Source of the DNA: Microvelia longipes | Lineage: Eukaryota; Arthropoda; Insecta; Hemiptera; Veliidae | Direction: 5' to 3' | DNA length: 64,000 bases | Assembly (NCBI GenBank): GCA_018340805.1 | Contig: JACMZG010000008.1 | Location: 19,327,096 to 19,391,095 of the forward strand | Shown: one piece after another, positions 45,001-57,398 of the stretch | How positions within the stretch are numbered: the first letter of the stretch is position 1 | How the letters are laid out: the number at the start of each line of letters is the position of its first letter | Made by a program: the position numbers and the translations under genes | The notes under the pieces: model-generated | Database searches by the model: none | What the model was told of the DNA's origin: nothing | The model's input: the letters and a program-made list of their open reading frames with translations, nothing else

Positions 45001-47883
45001 TACTGCAGCTCCCCCTTCCCCATGAGATCGTAAAGTGTTTTAGACAAATTGCATCCTGTTAATGCAATTCAGAATACATTTGTTTCACTAAATATGCTCT
45101 CTTTGTTTAGAAACATGCATATATTATTTTGGTTAATGGGAATTATGCGATGTAAATACCCTGTGAACTAACATAAAATTCATGAGGGATATAGAATTTC
45201 TAAAATATGAGTTATTTCTCATGGGGGGCAGGACAATTGGGTTGGTATTCCACACAGTCAGCACGGTCGTAAACAATTACAAATATTCCAACTATACGAA
45301 ACATGTCATGGTCATCTCTGATCCTATGCGTTTTGATTTACATCAATATACCCCAATTTCTATGTTATTTATTACTCTTACTTCCCATGACATTGTTTTA
45401 GGACTTAATATGTAGAGACATAAAAATACATTTCAGAAATTTAACCCTATAATACGCTTCAAAGTGAAATGCAGAGACAACCCTCCCTGTCTAAGAGACA
45501 ACCAACTTTTTTTCGAGGCAGGAGTTTTTCGTATTTTATTTTATTGTATTTTTTTTATTTGGATATTCTATGTTAAATATGCTATCTTTAATAGCTTATT
45601 TTCTACAAGTAATTTTAAAATTATACATATGCATATACACAATATTACGATATAGAAAACGGTCGACATATTGCTTACTGTCCATTCTACAATATGTAAA
45701 GAATGTTAGGTAGAGTTACATTCCACACATAATACTCTATTATTACATCAACCGGGCATAATGTATTTGTGTCCGAAATATACATTCCTCCAGATAAGGT
45801 ATTGAAACTCGAGATAAAGAAGAAAACATGCAAATACTATTTTATTAAAAACTTGGTAAGAAAAGTTTGACTTGAAAAGGGTTCTTGGAGACGTCGTAGG
45901 ACAGAAGGGACACAATAAGAAGTCGAGCTAGGGAGATATAGGGATAGGGCGGAGGAAGGGGACAGAATAAGGAAAGTTAGAAATAAAGAAGGAAAAGCCA
46001 ACAGGACAATATAAAAAGATTTAATTTGGTGGCCCTTGAGAAGGGTTTGCAAGGAATTTCTGACTCCACAGTGGATTCTATCTAAAGAATTTTAAACCTC
46101 TCCGCCACACTACAACCAGACTTAAATTAAGAGCAAACCTTCCAGACCACAATACTTTGAACCTCTGTCACAAACTCTCAGACTATCTACACTAGATAGT
46201 CAAGATAACTTTCATGACTTTTTATAGATATCCCTGTTAATATATACATTAAAAATAATTTTTTACGAGTTTTATCAGAAAGTGAGGTTATAAGTTTAAC
46301 ACGCGTGTAAGGTTATTTTTATAATGAATACATTAAACATGAAAACATTAAAATATATCGGAAGAAGTGTCCTGAAAAATGTAAACAATAATGCATTGAA
46401 CGACGATAAAACCCTTAGGAGTTTAAATGAAAAGTGTTAATTTCTATGAGTACCACTTGCTATTTATTATAAGAGAAACATAGGGTTATATGGAAGTTGT
46501 TTTTTCCCCTAAAACTGACTTTGAGTCCTAACGAAGTAATTCTGGTGCGGATGTCCGAATGCAGATTCATTATTTGTAGGTAAATATTTAATTTTTAATA
46601 AATATTTAACTGGTGTTAAAACATAATACTAAAACATTTGTTTTAAAAAAATTTAAAACCCTTGTTCATAAAAAATAATTTAGGGACAATACTGGCATGT
46701 AACTTATATTTATTTTACAAAGTTAAACACTTTTTGATTTGGTTAACTTCGTAAAAAAATAATTAATTTATTGTTATTATATCAAAAACAATTAAAAATC
46801 ATAAATTAATTATTTTTCTGTGAGTAGAATAATAAAATATTGTACGCAACAAGGCAGAAAATGAAGCACAACTAACTATTAATGCAATAATTATGTATAT
46901 TTATATAAATAAAATATTTTGATGTCAATTTTACGAATTAGTGAAGTAGACCCTACTTTGAGGCAATAACCGGGAAGTTTTCTTTGTACATTAGCTAAAA
47001 CTAAAGTAATATACAAACCAAGCAGGGAAACAACCCCGATTTCTGTCAGACATTGCATGTAGACTACATTTTGTCCACCAGGGAGTTGACTCAAATTTTC
47101 TTAACTTTTTATATTTTCCCAAATGATATGTGTTTTTCCCCATCAAATATTAATTTTCATTGTTATTGTTAGAATAATTAACCTATGAAGATAATCATAG
47201 TAATCGTAATTTTAAGTTATATTTAAGACGGTAAAATTTCGTAAGCATGCAAAGTAAAACTCACCTTAAATTATCAGTGTTGCCAATAAAATAGAATTTT
47301 AGCGACTTTTATTGGTTTTTGCAATTCAAAGAGATAGTTGTAAGGTTGGCAATACCAATAGCCGGAAAAGCGAAAGAGTGATTAAAAAAATCTATCATAG
47401 GACTCTAGCATGGCAGCCGATCGAAATTATACATTTATTTATTTATTGTTACTTAATTTGTAATAATAAGTTAAAAATTAATAGAACAACATTCAGTACT
47501 ATAAAATCAATCAATATTTCATAAATGCTTTGATATTTCCGAATTTTAAATAGATTCAGGGTCCTATCTTCACAGACTTGGATTTGTCCGTTTTTTAAGC
47601 TGGTATTTACCGATATAAAGTTAAAACACGGTTTAATATTAAACTGCGATCAAAATATTTGTTAAATATTAAACAAAAAATAAAACTTTTTAAATCACAA
47701 ATGAAATAAAACACAATGATTGGAAAATATGTTATCATTTTCAATACTTATTACAACTAGTTTAAACAATTTAATGCCAAAAAAGAGTAATTTTGTGAGT
47801 TTGTGCAAACTAAAATTATTCAAAACTAAAATTAATACAGAAAAAAATTTATTAATTATTTAGAACAAATTCAGACTCTTACA
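45001..47883. other. No recognised gene
   Basis: AT-rich. A block at 46930-47100 (GTACATTAGCTAAAACTAAA, CAGGGAAACAAC, GGGAGTTGACTCAA) is related to 55080-55215 and 48340-48400 and is another repeat. Frames at 45182-45655 and 45837-46052 are unsupported. Confidence 0.35.
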
Positions 47884-48243
47884 CATAGTAGAAAGTTTAA
47901 AGTACAAATCAAAACACAACAAAAAATTTGCAGGAAGGCGAAAACAATTAATATATAACCTTCACTTACTCACGAAGGAGGTTTTATTGAGGTTACACAG
48001 AGCCCCTGAGGGCCCCAAAAAGATGTTTCAGGCTTCTCAATGCATTGAGATAGGCTATGCCCTCACTAGTATATATCTCTATAGGAGGAAGCCGAAAACA
48101 ATTGATTCATTATAACCTTAACTCACTTTTACGCCAAAAGGTTTCAATTAGGTTACACAGAGCCCCTGAGAGCCCCAAAATGGTGTTTCAGACCTCTGAA
48201 TGTATTGAGGTAGACTATGCCTTCTCTAGTGTATATCTCTATG
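47884..48243 (+). mobile_element. Two adjacent partial copies of the CATAGAGATAT MITE
   Basis: 47884-48082 and 48083-48243 each contain GCCGAAAACAATT-type, GGTTACACAGAGCCCCTGAG and TATATCTCTAT. They are head-to-tail, both missing the left part seen in copy 1. They lie 450 bp upstream of the DNTTIP2 start codon. Confidence 0.7.
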
Positions 48244-48692
48244 GCTGCTATTGTCTTTGAATCGTCAATATCTTTGAGCCAGCTATCAGCTGTACACGGA
48301 TGTCTGAATTATTTTACATGGGTATTAACCTATATTAATAGGAGTTTCCCTACTTGGTTTATTAATTTAGCTAAAACTAAAACATAGTACAAACGTTTCT
48401 ATTTGGTTCACTGGAACAGTTAGACACAGGTTTTAAACAAGGTATAAAAACGTAACCCTCTTATGGCATTTGCCTCACCCGATCTCATAACGAAATTGGC
48501 GAGACAATTATACATTGTCTCGCCAATTTTATATTGATATTTGTATTTAAAAAAATCAAAGCTAAGGTTGTCTGAAACATTAACTTAAAGACATTAAATG
48601 AGAAGAAGAAAAAGAAGTAGAAAAACGTGTTTATAAACATCTAAATCTTACTTCCCTGTAATGTGAATTCATTTATTGTTAATTGTTTCAAA
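48244..48692. other. Upstream region of DNTTIP2
   Basis: AT-rich. Contains an inverted repeat of TTGGCGAGACAATTATA (48496-48528). The promoter and 5' UTR of DNTTIP2 probably lie here but no core element is obvious. Confidence 0.35.
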
Positions 48693-51600
48693 ATGAGTGA
48701 TAAGAACTATAGCTTGGAGGATGCGTGCCTAGATCTGTCTGGCAAGAGGTTAAGCAGTGTAGACGTAGATGCTTTGATGTCAAAAAGTGTTATAACCCGA
48801 GACTTTGAGACCAAACATCGTTTACCTGATAAAGCCTTGGCTAAGCCTATCAAAAGTGTAAGCATTTATTTTATCTTTACTAGAGAACCCCATCCTGTGA
48901 GGTAAGCTTCTGGCTATGTTGTATTTAATGAAACAGTTACCATGTTCTCACAACTTGTAAAATTCATCCTCTGTCAAATCCCATCCATGAATCATTTACC
49001 ATGTTCTCACAACTTGTAAAATCCATCCACTGTCAAATGCACAGAGAATTACGTGGAAAGGATCTAATCCTTTGTACATTAAGGAGTCCAATCCAAACCA
49101 TTGGATATGGTTTTGGATGAGTCACCAAACCAAACAAGGGTGAGGATGGATTGTAAGAAACATAGGTAAAGCTGGCCTGCCTAACATATTGGTGCTTAAC
49201 ATGGTGTGTTGAGAAATGTTGCAACAACTGAAACATTTCCTACTATGTAACACCACCTTCTCCAAAAAAAACCTTTCCTAGTGGTATTTTTTATTCAAAC
49301 TATTATTACTTAAAGAATTATTCTCTATTTTTTAAAAAAAAAAAAACATCCCTCTCTCTTTTTAGCTGGTTTTAGTATGACTTCATTTACCCGATATACT
49401 GAACTGTTAGTGTGAGAACTGGTGCATATTCAATGCAATTTAATCGCCTATAATATACTACTAATATAATAGTGGTTTCATACTAATATAATAGTATGAA
49501 TCCAAGATCCAAATGCTTGCCCAGGAATTACTATGTACACATAATATATTTAACGCGTCATCATATCACATTTAATACTCTCTGGTTATTGCACCGTATT
49601 AATTTAGTACATTGTTGTCATAATGAATTCTGCCAAAACATTTTGTCTGTTATTATATATAATGCTAAGAGGGAAGTTCTTAGCATAATAATAAAGTTAT
49701 TGGGTAAAAACTGTATTTATGAGGTTATACGTTAAATACGATATCAACCGTCAAGGTACATACAGTGTATGAAGGGAATGAACCGGATCCCATCGTCCTT
49801 TTTCTGGTGTCTCCAACTGGATACACTGTTCATACAACCTATTTAACTAGAATGCTTAATACAATCCATAGATTAAGTATGCTCTATGTAAGTTAAGAAG
49901 TAAGTTACCACCAGTGGATCTGTACCAGCTGGGCTCTAAATGGTGTAAAAAATAACTTTTTATCCTCCTTGAATTTTTAGGACAACTTGCATAATATAAA
50001 CAGAGTACATGATTTTATAGTTTGAGAATGCAGACCAGTTTTCTAGCTTCTGTTAATGCTACTGTGAAGACTTGATTTATTAGCTGGTCCGTTTCCAGAA
50101 TACGTTTCTCCCATAGATCTGACAAAATTAACTGACTCAACAATCTTAACAATACTAACAAAAATGATCAAATTAATTATGGACTGAAGATAAAATAGAT
50201 TAAATAATAATGATGAGGATATTTTAATTAAAAATTCTAACCTAGGGTTTAAGAACCTGCTCCTTAAAAGTGGTAAGGTACATACAGAGTATTAAGGGAG
50301 TGAACCTGATTCCGTCTTTCTTTTTCTTGTGTACTTTCTTGTGTACAGCCTATTTAAGAATATTTATATCACGTGTACTTGATGTAATCTGCAGACTTAG
50401 TACACTGTGTTAAATGAAAATATGATATTACTTATAATGATTTACATAGTTACTTATTACTTATTTTACATAGTTGTAAAATTGGTCCCCCCCCCCCATC
50501 AACAATTTTTAATAACTTTTAAAACTCTTTTAAAAGTTATTAAATTTTCTTTTAAATTTTTTTTAGTTTTCTTTAATTTTTAAATTTCTTTTAAAACTTT
50601 GTCCAAGTAATATTTTTATTTACAAATTTATTTTTATAAAAAAAATATTGAATTAATAAAATAAAAGTAATTTTTAAAAATATTAAAAATTGTTTATAAG
50701 TTACACAACAACTAATAACTTCCTATAATATTTTTTTTAAAGTATACTAATACATGACTTCAAAGACATTAAAAGTAACTACAAGATTAACATATTTGGG
50801 TAAAGTTGTCAAAATAATAATGGTCAATTACATACCCCAAATGAGGGCTACATTTATTTATTTTTTTTGCTGGGGGGGTCCTTGTTCCTCCGGAGGGGGG
50901 GGTTCTTGAAAGAAACCCTGATAGTTTTTTAAGAAACAGTTCTTATAAGAGCTTGAAACATATGTGTACCTATGTATGTGTTTCACACCCTCTCATTCCT
51001 CTCTCCTAAAAATTCTATAACTGCATTAATAATTTAAAATAAGCTAGCTCCTCTGACCTCATTAGTCTCACTTGGCCCCGCCCTTCAATCAGTCTCACCA
51101 GCTCCTCTAGCATCACCAGACTCTAGCTAGGCTCACCGCTATGGCCAGTCCAGTGCCACCCAACAGAGAACTCTTGCACCCAGATGTAAGCGTGCACAAA
51201 CTCATTCTTTAGCCCTGACCTGAAAGTCAAAGCTCCACAGTGCTATTAGGAGACGTCTGTCTTCAAGAACCGAGCACTTTGTTGCTAGTCACTTATGTTA
51301 TTTGTGTCACTTTCACTGACTAAGTTTTTGGACGTACGGAGGCTCATTATATCTTTCCGACCTTCATCTTCCCCAGCCCACAGAACATTAACTTTTCGTG
51401 AGCTGGAGACAATGGAACGTGGATCCAGACTTTTCACAGATGAATTAAGATCCAATCCCGCATTTGCGTATTAGTAGCCTAGGAAACCACATAAAACCCT
51501 GGCTAAGTTGGCTGGCCTTGAATTCAAGACCTACCGAGTGTACGGGACAAGGGATAAACTCATATTGAGGTCCTCCCCCGGCTGATTTGAACCCTCGACA

Positions 51601-52139
51601 AGTGCTCTACTACTGAGCTACCGGACTCGTTCCTATATTACTCTTGTTAGGTCTGTTTAATGCAACGTGCTCATTTTTTGTTTTTAGTCAAAGAGCAAAG
51701 AAGAAAGTCGCCTAGATCCAGAAATTGCTAGGAGTGTAGAGGTCATTAAGATGAGATCAGCTTTAGACCCTAAAAGATTTTACAAGAAAGATAAAACTAT
51801 CTCTGCTAGTAAAAATGTTCAGGTGAGTACCCCGGGAATGGGGAATATTTGTCAATGATTTTTCTAGTTATTGCATTAATCATTTAAAAACTCAACAAAT
51901 TTAAAGAAATTGGTTAAATGTTGCAAAGTAGATCAATGGAATATAAATTCAACTCAGATGTCCCTCTAAAAATGAGAAACAAATGTGCAAAATTTCATTT
52001 TGTGCTTGCCATTTAAAGTTATTTTAATTATGAACTGATTTTTTTCATTGGCAATACTGAAAAGTTAAGGCAACTAAAACCATAGAATATATATATATAT
52101 TATATATATTATATATATATAATATATTATATATATTAT

Positions 52140-52196
<57 letters not shown>

Positions 52197-52207
52197 GTGT
52201 GTGTGTG

Positions 52208-52263
<56 letters not shown>

Positions 52264-52935
52264 GTTGTGTGTGTGTATGTATATATATACATGTGTGTGT
52301 GTATTTAGATGTTGTCTTTCTTAATACATTAATAGATACATTTATTTTTAGATAATTATTTTTAACACACTTTCTTGACACGATTAATATTTTTATATTA
52401 AAATTGGTACAAAATTTACAGTTGGGAGGACACATACGGTAAACAACTCTAATTTTTGAAAGAATTAGTGTTGTATTATTCATAACAAAAATTTGAGAGG
52501 AGGATAAGAACCCTATTGAAAACTAAGTATTTATGGAGTTATTATGGCTTGCTGACCTCTGCTCCTGTTTACTTTAGAAATTATGAGCCAACATTTTGCG
52601 AGTCTCTGCTCCCTACTGATGATCAAAACTATGTCATTGCCTTCTTACATCTATTTTACTTGTGACTTGCCTGGATATTAATTGGTAATATGATTTATTT
52701 TCAGATTGGTAAAATTGTGGACAGTGCTGTAGATTTCTACCACAGTAGGCTGCCACGCAAACAGAGGCGGACTAATCTCGTAGATGAGTTGTTAGCTGAT
52801 CAGGAATTCAAACAATATCATAAGAAAAAGTATAAGGAAATTATCATGAATAACATGAACAAGAGAGGCAAGTACAGGATGACTAAGAAACAGAATAAGA
52901 ATAAAAATCATAAAAACAAAAGGAAAAAGAAGTGA
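48693..52935 (+). CDS. DNTTIP2: DNTTIP2/Fcf2 pre-rRNA processing factor, three exons
   Basis: Fcf2-family nucleolar protein of the small-subunit processome, needed for early cleavages of pre-rRNA towards 18S rRNA. Exons 48693-48857, 51688-51822 and 52705-52935 join in phase 0 through GT-AG introns (AAAAGT|gtaagc, tttttag|TCA, CAG|gtgagt, tttcag|ATT) to a 176-residue protein. The start is the ATG at 48693, since a nearby upstream ATG is followed by a stop. The Fcf2 domain covers about residues 70-160: VIKMRSALDPKRFYKK in exon 2, then IGKIVDSAVDFYHSRLPR and LADQEFKQYHKKKYKEI in exon 3, ending in a Lys-rich nuclear tail. The protein is far shorter than vertebrate DNTTIP2 and nearer to yeast Fcf2. 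Intron 1 holds repeats and a SINE, intron 2 a microsatellite. Confidence 0.93.
48937..49043. repeat. Tandem duplication, 59-bp unit, two copies
   Basis: ACCATGTTCTCACAACTTGT starts at 48939 and 48998. The copies differ at a few bases. It lies in intron 1 of DNTTIP2. Confidence 0.85.
51030..51640 (-). mobile_element. tRNA-derived SINE in DNTTIP2 intron 1
   Basis: On the minus strand it starts with a tRNA-like head: GGTAGCTCAGTAGTAGAGC (A box, rc of 51603-51621) and GAGGGTTCAAATC (B box, near 51587-51597), at tRNA spacing. The body (TCCAGCTCACGAAAAGTT, GAAGGTCGGAAAGATATA, GGTCAGGGCTAAAGAATGAG) matches 32069-32880. Transcription by Pol III from the head is inferred. Confidence 0.75.
52088..52305. 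repeat. (TA)n/(TG)n compound microsatellite
   Basis: Long TA tracts with TGTGTG and TGTATA interruptions in intron 2 of DNTTIP2. The minus frame at 52139-52483 is an artefact of it. Confidence 0.95.
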
Positions 52936-53030
52936 TGAGCCAGCTTAACCTTGTTTCCCTGGTCTTGTATATACCTCAATATCTGTTTAAGTGCTTCTTT
53001 ATGTGACTGTGTATATTTAAAAACTTAAGT

Positions 53031-53036
53031 AATAAA
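53031..53036 (+). terminator. Poly-A signal of DNTTIP2
   Basis: AATAAA 96 bp after the DNTTIP2 stop codon, followed by a T-rich stretch. Confidence 0.7.
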
Positions 53037-53345
53037 TTTTTTTGTTATGATATAGCCTGTCATTAAGCCTTTACCCTCTTTCTTTGTTTACTAGAGAATG
53101 CTAAGAGAAAGGAGTTTGGCTAAAAAGTTATTAGACAAAATGATACACATAGTAATTTGTCTATAATGTTAAATTCATGAGGGGAATGGAATTTTGGGAA
53201 AAAATTTAAATCCATCAATTTTAAATTATTCTTGGTTCCTCCTTAACATTTTGATAGATAAAACCGAAACCCAATTGTGGACCCCTTGAGATTATTGTAT
53301 GAAAGTTCTACTGCACCTGATAATATATATGCATAGCGGGAACCA

Positions 53346-53428
53346 ATTCGCGATTCAAAGTCCGTAGTAGCGCCACCGTCGCTGATAAGAAATTGATAAC
53401 CTTACAACTATCTCTTTGAATCGCGAAT
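53346..53428. mobile_element. 83-bp MITE with perfect 15-bp termini
   Basis: ATTCGCGATTCAAAG at 53346-53360 and its exact complement CTTTGAATCGCGAAT at 53414-53428. Partial relatives are at 36190-36235 and 47320-47380. Too small to encode anything. Confidence 0.75.
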
Positions 53429-53929
53429 AAGACCCCAGAGATTTTCAGCAATGAGAGGGAGATATAAAGCAGGCTAAGAGGACGTCCTAAAGCACAGGAG
53501 GAAAAAATAGTAGCAATTAAATATAATACAGAACAAATATTATTTTTATCATAATTTTATTTTTCACAGCCCAGTAAATTATATTTAACTTAATTTCATA
53601 TTTTTTAAGTTAAAAAAGACATTAGTTTGAATCAGACAAGGAGGAATTCAAAAGGTTAACAGAAACAAGTGTATAGGAACTACTACCTCCTAACTGTGTC
53701 AGGAGTAAATAAAAAAATCCTTCAATAAACTTGCCATGTAATACTAATTAAGATCCAAAAGCCAATAAAAACCTCTATAGAATATAAATAACTGCATGGG
53801 CTCATATAATCATTGTCTTGAAGGATTAAGTTCGGTAATGCCCACTTAACTGTAGATGGTATGATCCTTTCTTTCTGAATCAAAGTTTATGAATAGTGCA
53901 TTAAACATTTAGATCAGAGGGTTATGTTT

Positions 53930-54025
53930 TCATGTATAATGTTCTTCATCCCTCCCACAGTGGAAGTAGAACATCAGATTCATCATTTACCATAACGAGG
54001 TCATCAACAGAAGACATTAACTTTC
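53930..54025. repeat. Solo fragment related to the 28166-28430 fold-back arm
   Basis: CTTCATCCCTCCCACAGTGG, AGAACATCAGATTC and GTCATCAACAGAAGAC parallel the 28-kb arm (CCACAGTGG...GAAACGTCGGATTC). Diverged and single-armed. Confidence 0.5.
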
Positions 54026-54513
54026 ATTTTTGGCTTTCAAAACAAAATGACAGCTACATATTTATATATATCTAGGGTTAGCTTGAATAATAAGCTCTAA
54101 ACTATTAATACAAATGTGGTTGTCTTTAATAGAACTCATAACTAACTAAGTAAGTCTTAAGTTGACCTCGCTAATAATGTCTTACATATTAGTAGTGAGG
54201 TCAACTTGGTCACTCACAAGGTTCAACTATTAGGATATGTTCCAAAAAAATTCAACCCCTTCTAGTATATAAGCTAACCTATGACATATATAGCTGTCAA
54301 CTTTTCCATAATAATAAATTAACTGTAGGCTCACCATAGTAGATTTGAATGGCACTCAGATTCGCATGAATAAAACACTAGCTATAGATTTCAGAAAAGT
54401 AACTCAGATCATGATTTAAAATGCAAACAAACCCTATCTAAAGTTAAAACAGTAAGATTATATAGATCTTAATAAGTAAATATGAAACAACAGAACTATA
54501 GTTTCACACTCAA
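54026..54513. other. No recognised feature
   Basis: AT-rich intergenic DNA between convergent DNTTIP2 and DNAJC21. A short inverted repeat of GTTGACCTCGCTAAT-type sequence lies at 54154-54209. Confidence 0.4.
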
Positions 54514-54610
54514 ATATAATCAGTTGACAGTGTGAGGAAATTTGTTATGGAACCTGTGAGGTTGGTCTAATATAAAATTGTGGGCATGTTTTAATACCCA
54601 GGACTAACAT
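54514..54610. mobile_element. Partial copy of the TCAGTTGA MITE
   Basis: TATAATCAGTTGACAG, GAACCTGTGAGGTTGG and GGACTAACAT match the left two-thirds of 58141-58287. The right terminus is lost. Confidence 0.6.
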
Positions 54611-55079
54611 GTCTATGATAAAATAACTAGTGTAAAAATAATCACGCTGTTTTTTACTATAACTATAGAGTCATTTTGAGGGTGAGGAAGAAGAAGGGGA
54701 AGTTTACTCACTGTCAAAAAACATGGGAATGACAGAATTTGCTCAGGGTCATGTAAAGGGTGGGAGTCAGAACATTGTCTCTATGCCGACCCCTCAGTTT
54801 TACATCACTTTATATTTATGTTATTATTTCTTAGAAATTAATAAAATATATCAATTCTAACAGATAAAAACACTGTGAGCATTTTAGAGGTAAACAAAGA
54901 TATGAGGTCTCGCTTTTATTTACGCAGGCCTATTAGTGTTAGACTTCTCCCCCCCCCCCCCCACGTCAATGACTATATGACTATTAATTTACATACATCT
55001 TCCAAGCTGATAAAATCCACTGCCTATATCTGTGCTTACATAATATTCATACATAAGAGGAACATAATCATTAACAAGT

Positions 55080-55215
55080 AACAAAAATTCAGCCAACCTT
55101 GAACAAAATATTCCCCAGTCTGAAGTAGTTAATAGACCAAGTAAGGAAACAAAGGCGACTTTTGTAAGACATGTCAAGAGTTTCACATCTTGTCAGCTAG
55201 GGAGTTTGGCTCATT
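55080..55215. repeat. Dispersed repeat fragment
   Basis: GTAAGGAAACAAAGGCGAC, GTAAGACATGTCAAGAG and CTAGGGAGTTTGGCTCA resemble 46930-47100. Non-coding. Confidence 0.45.
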
Positions 55216-55250
55216 TTTTTTAAGGGGCCCAGAGAACGTCTATTAAAAAA

Positions 55251-55260
55251 TTTATTTATT
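55251..55260 (-). terminator. Candidate poly-A signals of DNAJC21
   Basis: Two overlapping AATAAA motifs on the minus strand about 365 bp past the DNAJC21 stop. Nearer AATAAA motifs in this orientation were not seen. Confidence 0.4.
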
Positions 55261-55380
55261 TCTAATTTTTGTTAGAAAAAAACTTACTTAAAAATTACCA
55301 GAGCCCTTTCATTTTTAAGTTGCACCAAATAAAAGTTGATAAAAACACAAACTAAAAAAATATAAAATAAATTATATCAT

Positions 55381-55428
55381 GGAAGGCTTATGCATACTTT
55401 AGTATACTAAAGTATGCATGAGCCTTCC
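55381..55428. repeat. 48-bp near-perfect palindrome downstream of DNAJC21
   Basis: A perfect 28-bp core palindrome (TGCATACTTTAGTA and complement) extended by GGAAGGCTTA / TGAGCCTTCC with one mismatch. It falls in the presumed 3' UTR of DNAJC21. Confidence 0.85.
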
Positions 55429-55624
55429 AAATCAAAATTTTGGAACCCACTTTTTTGAGACAGATATCAGTTGATCAAACACACACTTGTTTCAATATTC
55501 ACAAAGGTTAAGAGGCCATTTAATTACTTGGTTTATACATCACTTTACCTCATTCCAAACCATTATCTTAAATTTTGCCATAAATAATAACCTATTCGAA
55601 CTATTTGCCTATTTGCAAGAACTA

Positions 55625-57398
55625 TTAATTTTTATTTTTCTTTTTACTCTTAGTACTTTGTTGTAGAGTTGGCTGAGGTTCCTTGCTAGATATCGGCATT
55701 GCATGACCTGTTTTCTTTAAATGTTTAAATAATTCATTATTAGATTTAAAACTAGTAGTACAAGCTTTACAGGTATGGTCCTTCTTACATTCAGTTTCTA
55801 ATTTTACTTTGACATCACTAGTTTGTGATATATTTTTATTCTTCTTTCGTTTATTCTTCTGTTTGTCCTCATTTGTTTCTAATTCATTAATATCGGGAAC
55901 TTGTTCATTTGATTCAAGTTTAGGAGATGAACTAATTTCATTAGGTTTATTGTCTTCCATGTTTTCATTATTTACAGTGACAGCAGTATCATTTAATTTA
56001 TCTTTATTTGAATCTGTTTTGGGGATTTTTTTAGATTTCTTTGAGTCTGCTTTATGTTTTTGAGGATTATCTCTATCTGTGTTTTGTTTCCTCCTGTTCT
56101 TTCTATTTCTAGGTCTTGTTTCAGACTCACTATCAGTTTCATTATTTAATACAAACTCATGATCTGAATCACTGCTGTTGTGAAGAATAATATTTATTTT
56201 ATTTTTATTTTTCTTCTTGTTCTTTTTAGTTGTTTCTACAAGTAATTCTTCTTCACTGATATCCACATCAGAGTCATGAGATTGAATTTTAATATCGTTA
56301 TCAGTTAATTCTTCAAGTAGTTTCTCTTGTTCGTCAGATAGTTCATCATTATTCTCAGAAAGTTCCTCACTCGGGGACTCTAGTGAAGCATCATCAAACA
56401 TCATTTCCTCAACTTTTTCCTTATGTTTCTTAGATTTTTCATGATTAACAAAAGCTTGCTCAGTTTTAAATAGTTTATTGCAAGCAGAGCAGTACAGACT
56501 TCCGATCTCTTCCTCATTTTCACTATCACACTCCTCTGACATATCTTCCTTAAACTCTTCTAATAGGGTTTCTTCTATTTCTTTCAATTCTTTCTCAAAG
56601 TTAGAGAATTTAGACCACTCTGATTGAGATTTAATCTGCCTCTGTATCTCTTCATTACGTTCTTGCTTCTGCTTCAACTTAATTTGCTTAACTTTATCAG
56701 CATTTTGAGCCGCTCTCTCTTCCAACAATTTTGAATATTGTTGAACTCGCTTATCACGTTTTCGCACAAATGAAACCAGGGTCCTGATCTGTTCGTTCTT
56801 TTCTTTTTTAGCAGCATCTCTAATCTTTTTGTTTTCTTTCTCCATGAGCCTTGCAACCCTTCGGTTGGGTGCAGTCCTTGTATCATATTCATCTAACCAA
56901 GAAAAACTTCTCTTAGTTTGAAAACTCTGCCAGTACGAGTAAAAAGCATGAACTTTAGACTCGTAGTCACTTTGTGAGTCACCAAAGTCAGGAATCTCGT
57001 CGTCACTGTCTATATCTGAGTCAAACTGAGCGTCCTCAGCAGCCAGCTTATTGAAAACCTCTCTATACACTGCATAGAAACCTTTCTCGTCATCCCCATA
57101 ACCCTTGTAGCACGATGTAGAAAGTAAGGATAATATTTAAGATTCATCATTTAGTCTTACCTAAGCCTCCCTTGAGAATAGAGTCCCTGTGCTTGTCATA
57201 CCATGCTCTCTCTTGTGCATCGCTCAGCACCTCGTAGGCCTGTTGAACTAGCTGGAACTGCTCCTTTGCTTCCTCGACATTATCTAGATTTTTATCAGGA
57301 TGCCAAAGTAAAGCCAACTTTCTATAAGACTTCTTGAGCACATCGTCTGTAGCGTCCTGAGACACGTTAAGTATCTCGTAATAGCACTTGACAACCAT
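55625..57398 (-). CDS. DNAJC21: DNAJC21 J-domain co-chaperone, frame disrupted after the J-domain
   Basis: DNAJC21 (yeast Jjj1) is a cytosolic/nucleolar Hsp70 co-chaperone that helps recycle 60S biogenesis factors. It starts at the ATG at 57398. A J-domain covers about residues 4-70 with HPD at 33-35, then [15 protein letters not shown]. The second open frame (about 57136-55625) has [25 protein letters not shown], a charged coiled-coil region, a C2H2 finger [14 protein letters not shown]...H-x5-H, a Glu/Asp- and Lys-rich linker, and a second finger [10 protein letters not shown]...H-x5-H near the C-terminus. The total is about 600 residues, like the family. Between the two frames, about 57115-57165, coding similarity ([17 protein letters not shown]) is spread over three frames. 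A 57-base GT-AG intron there would not restore the frame. Either clustered sequence errors or a real lesion. Confidence 0.92.

Noticed and set aside
51583..51630. A true tRNA gene on the minus strand
   Set aside because: A and B boxes are clear, but no matching 3' acceptor arm is present and the sequence continues into a SINE body shared with 32 kb.
55809..56063. Plus-strand frame opposite DNAJC21 (also minus 56674-56892)
   Set aside because: Shadow frames of the conserved DNAJC21 coding sequence with no independent support.
57104..57160. A 57-base intron in DNAJC21
   Set aside because: Donor GTAAGA and acceptor ACAAG exist, but joining them shifts the reading frame and deletes the conserved TSCYK residues.
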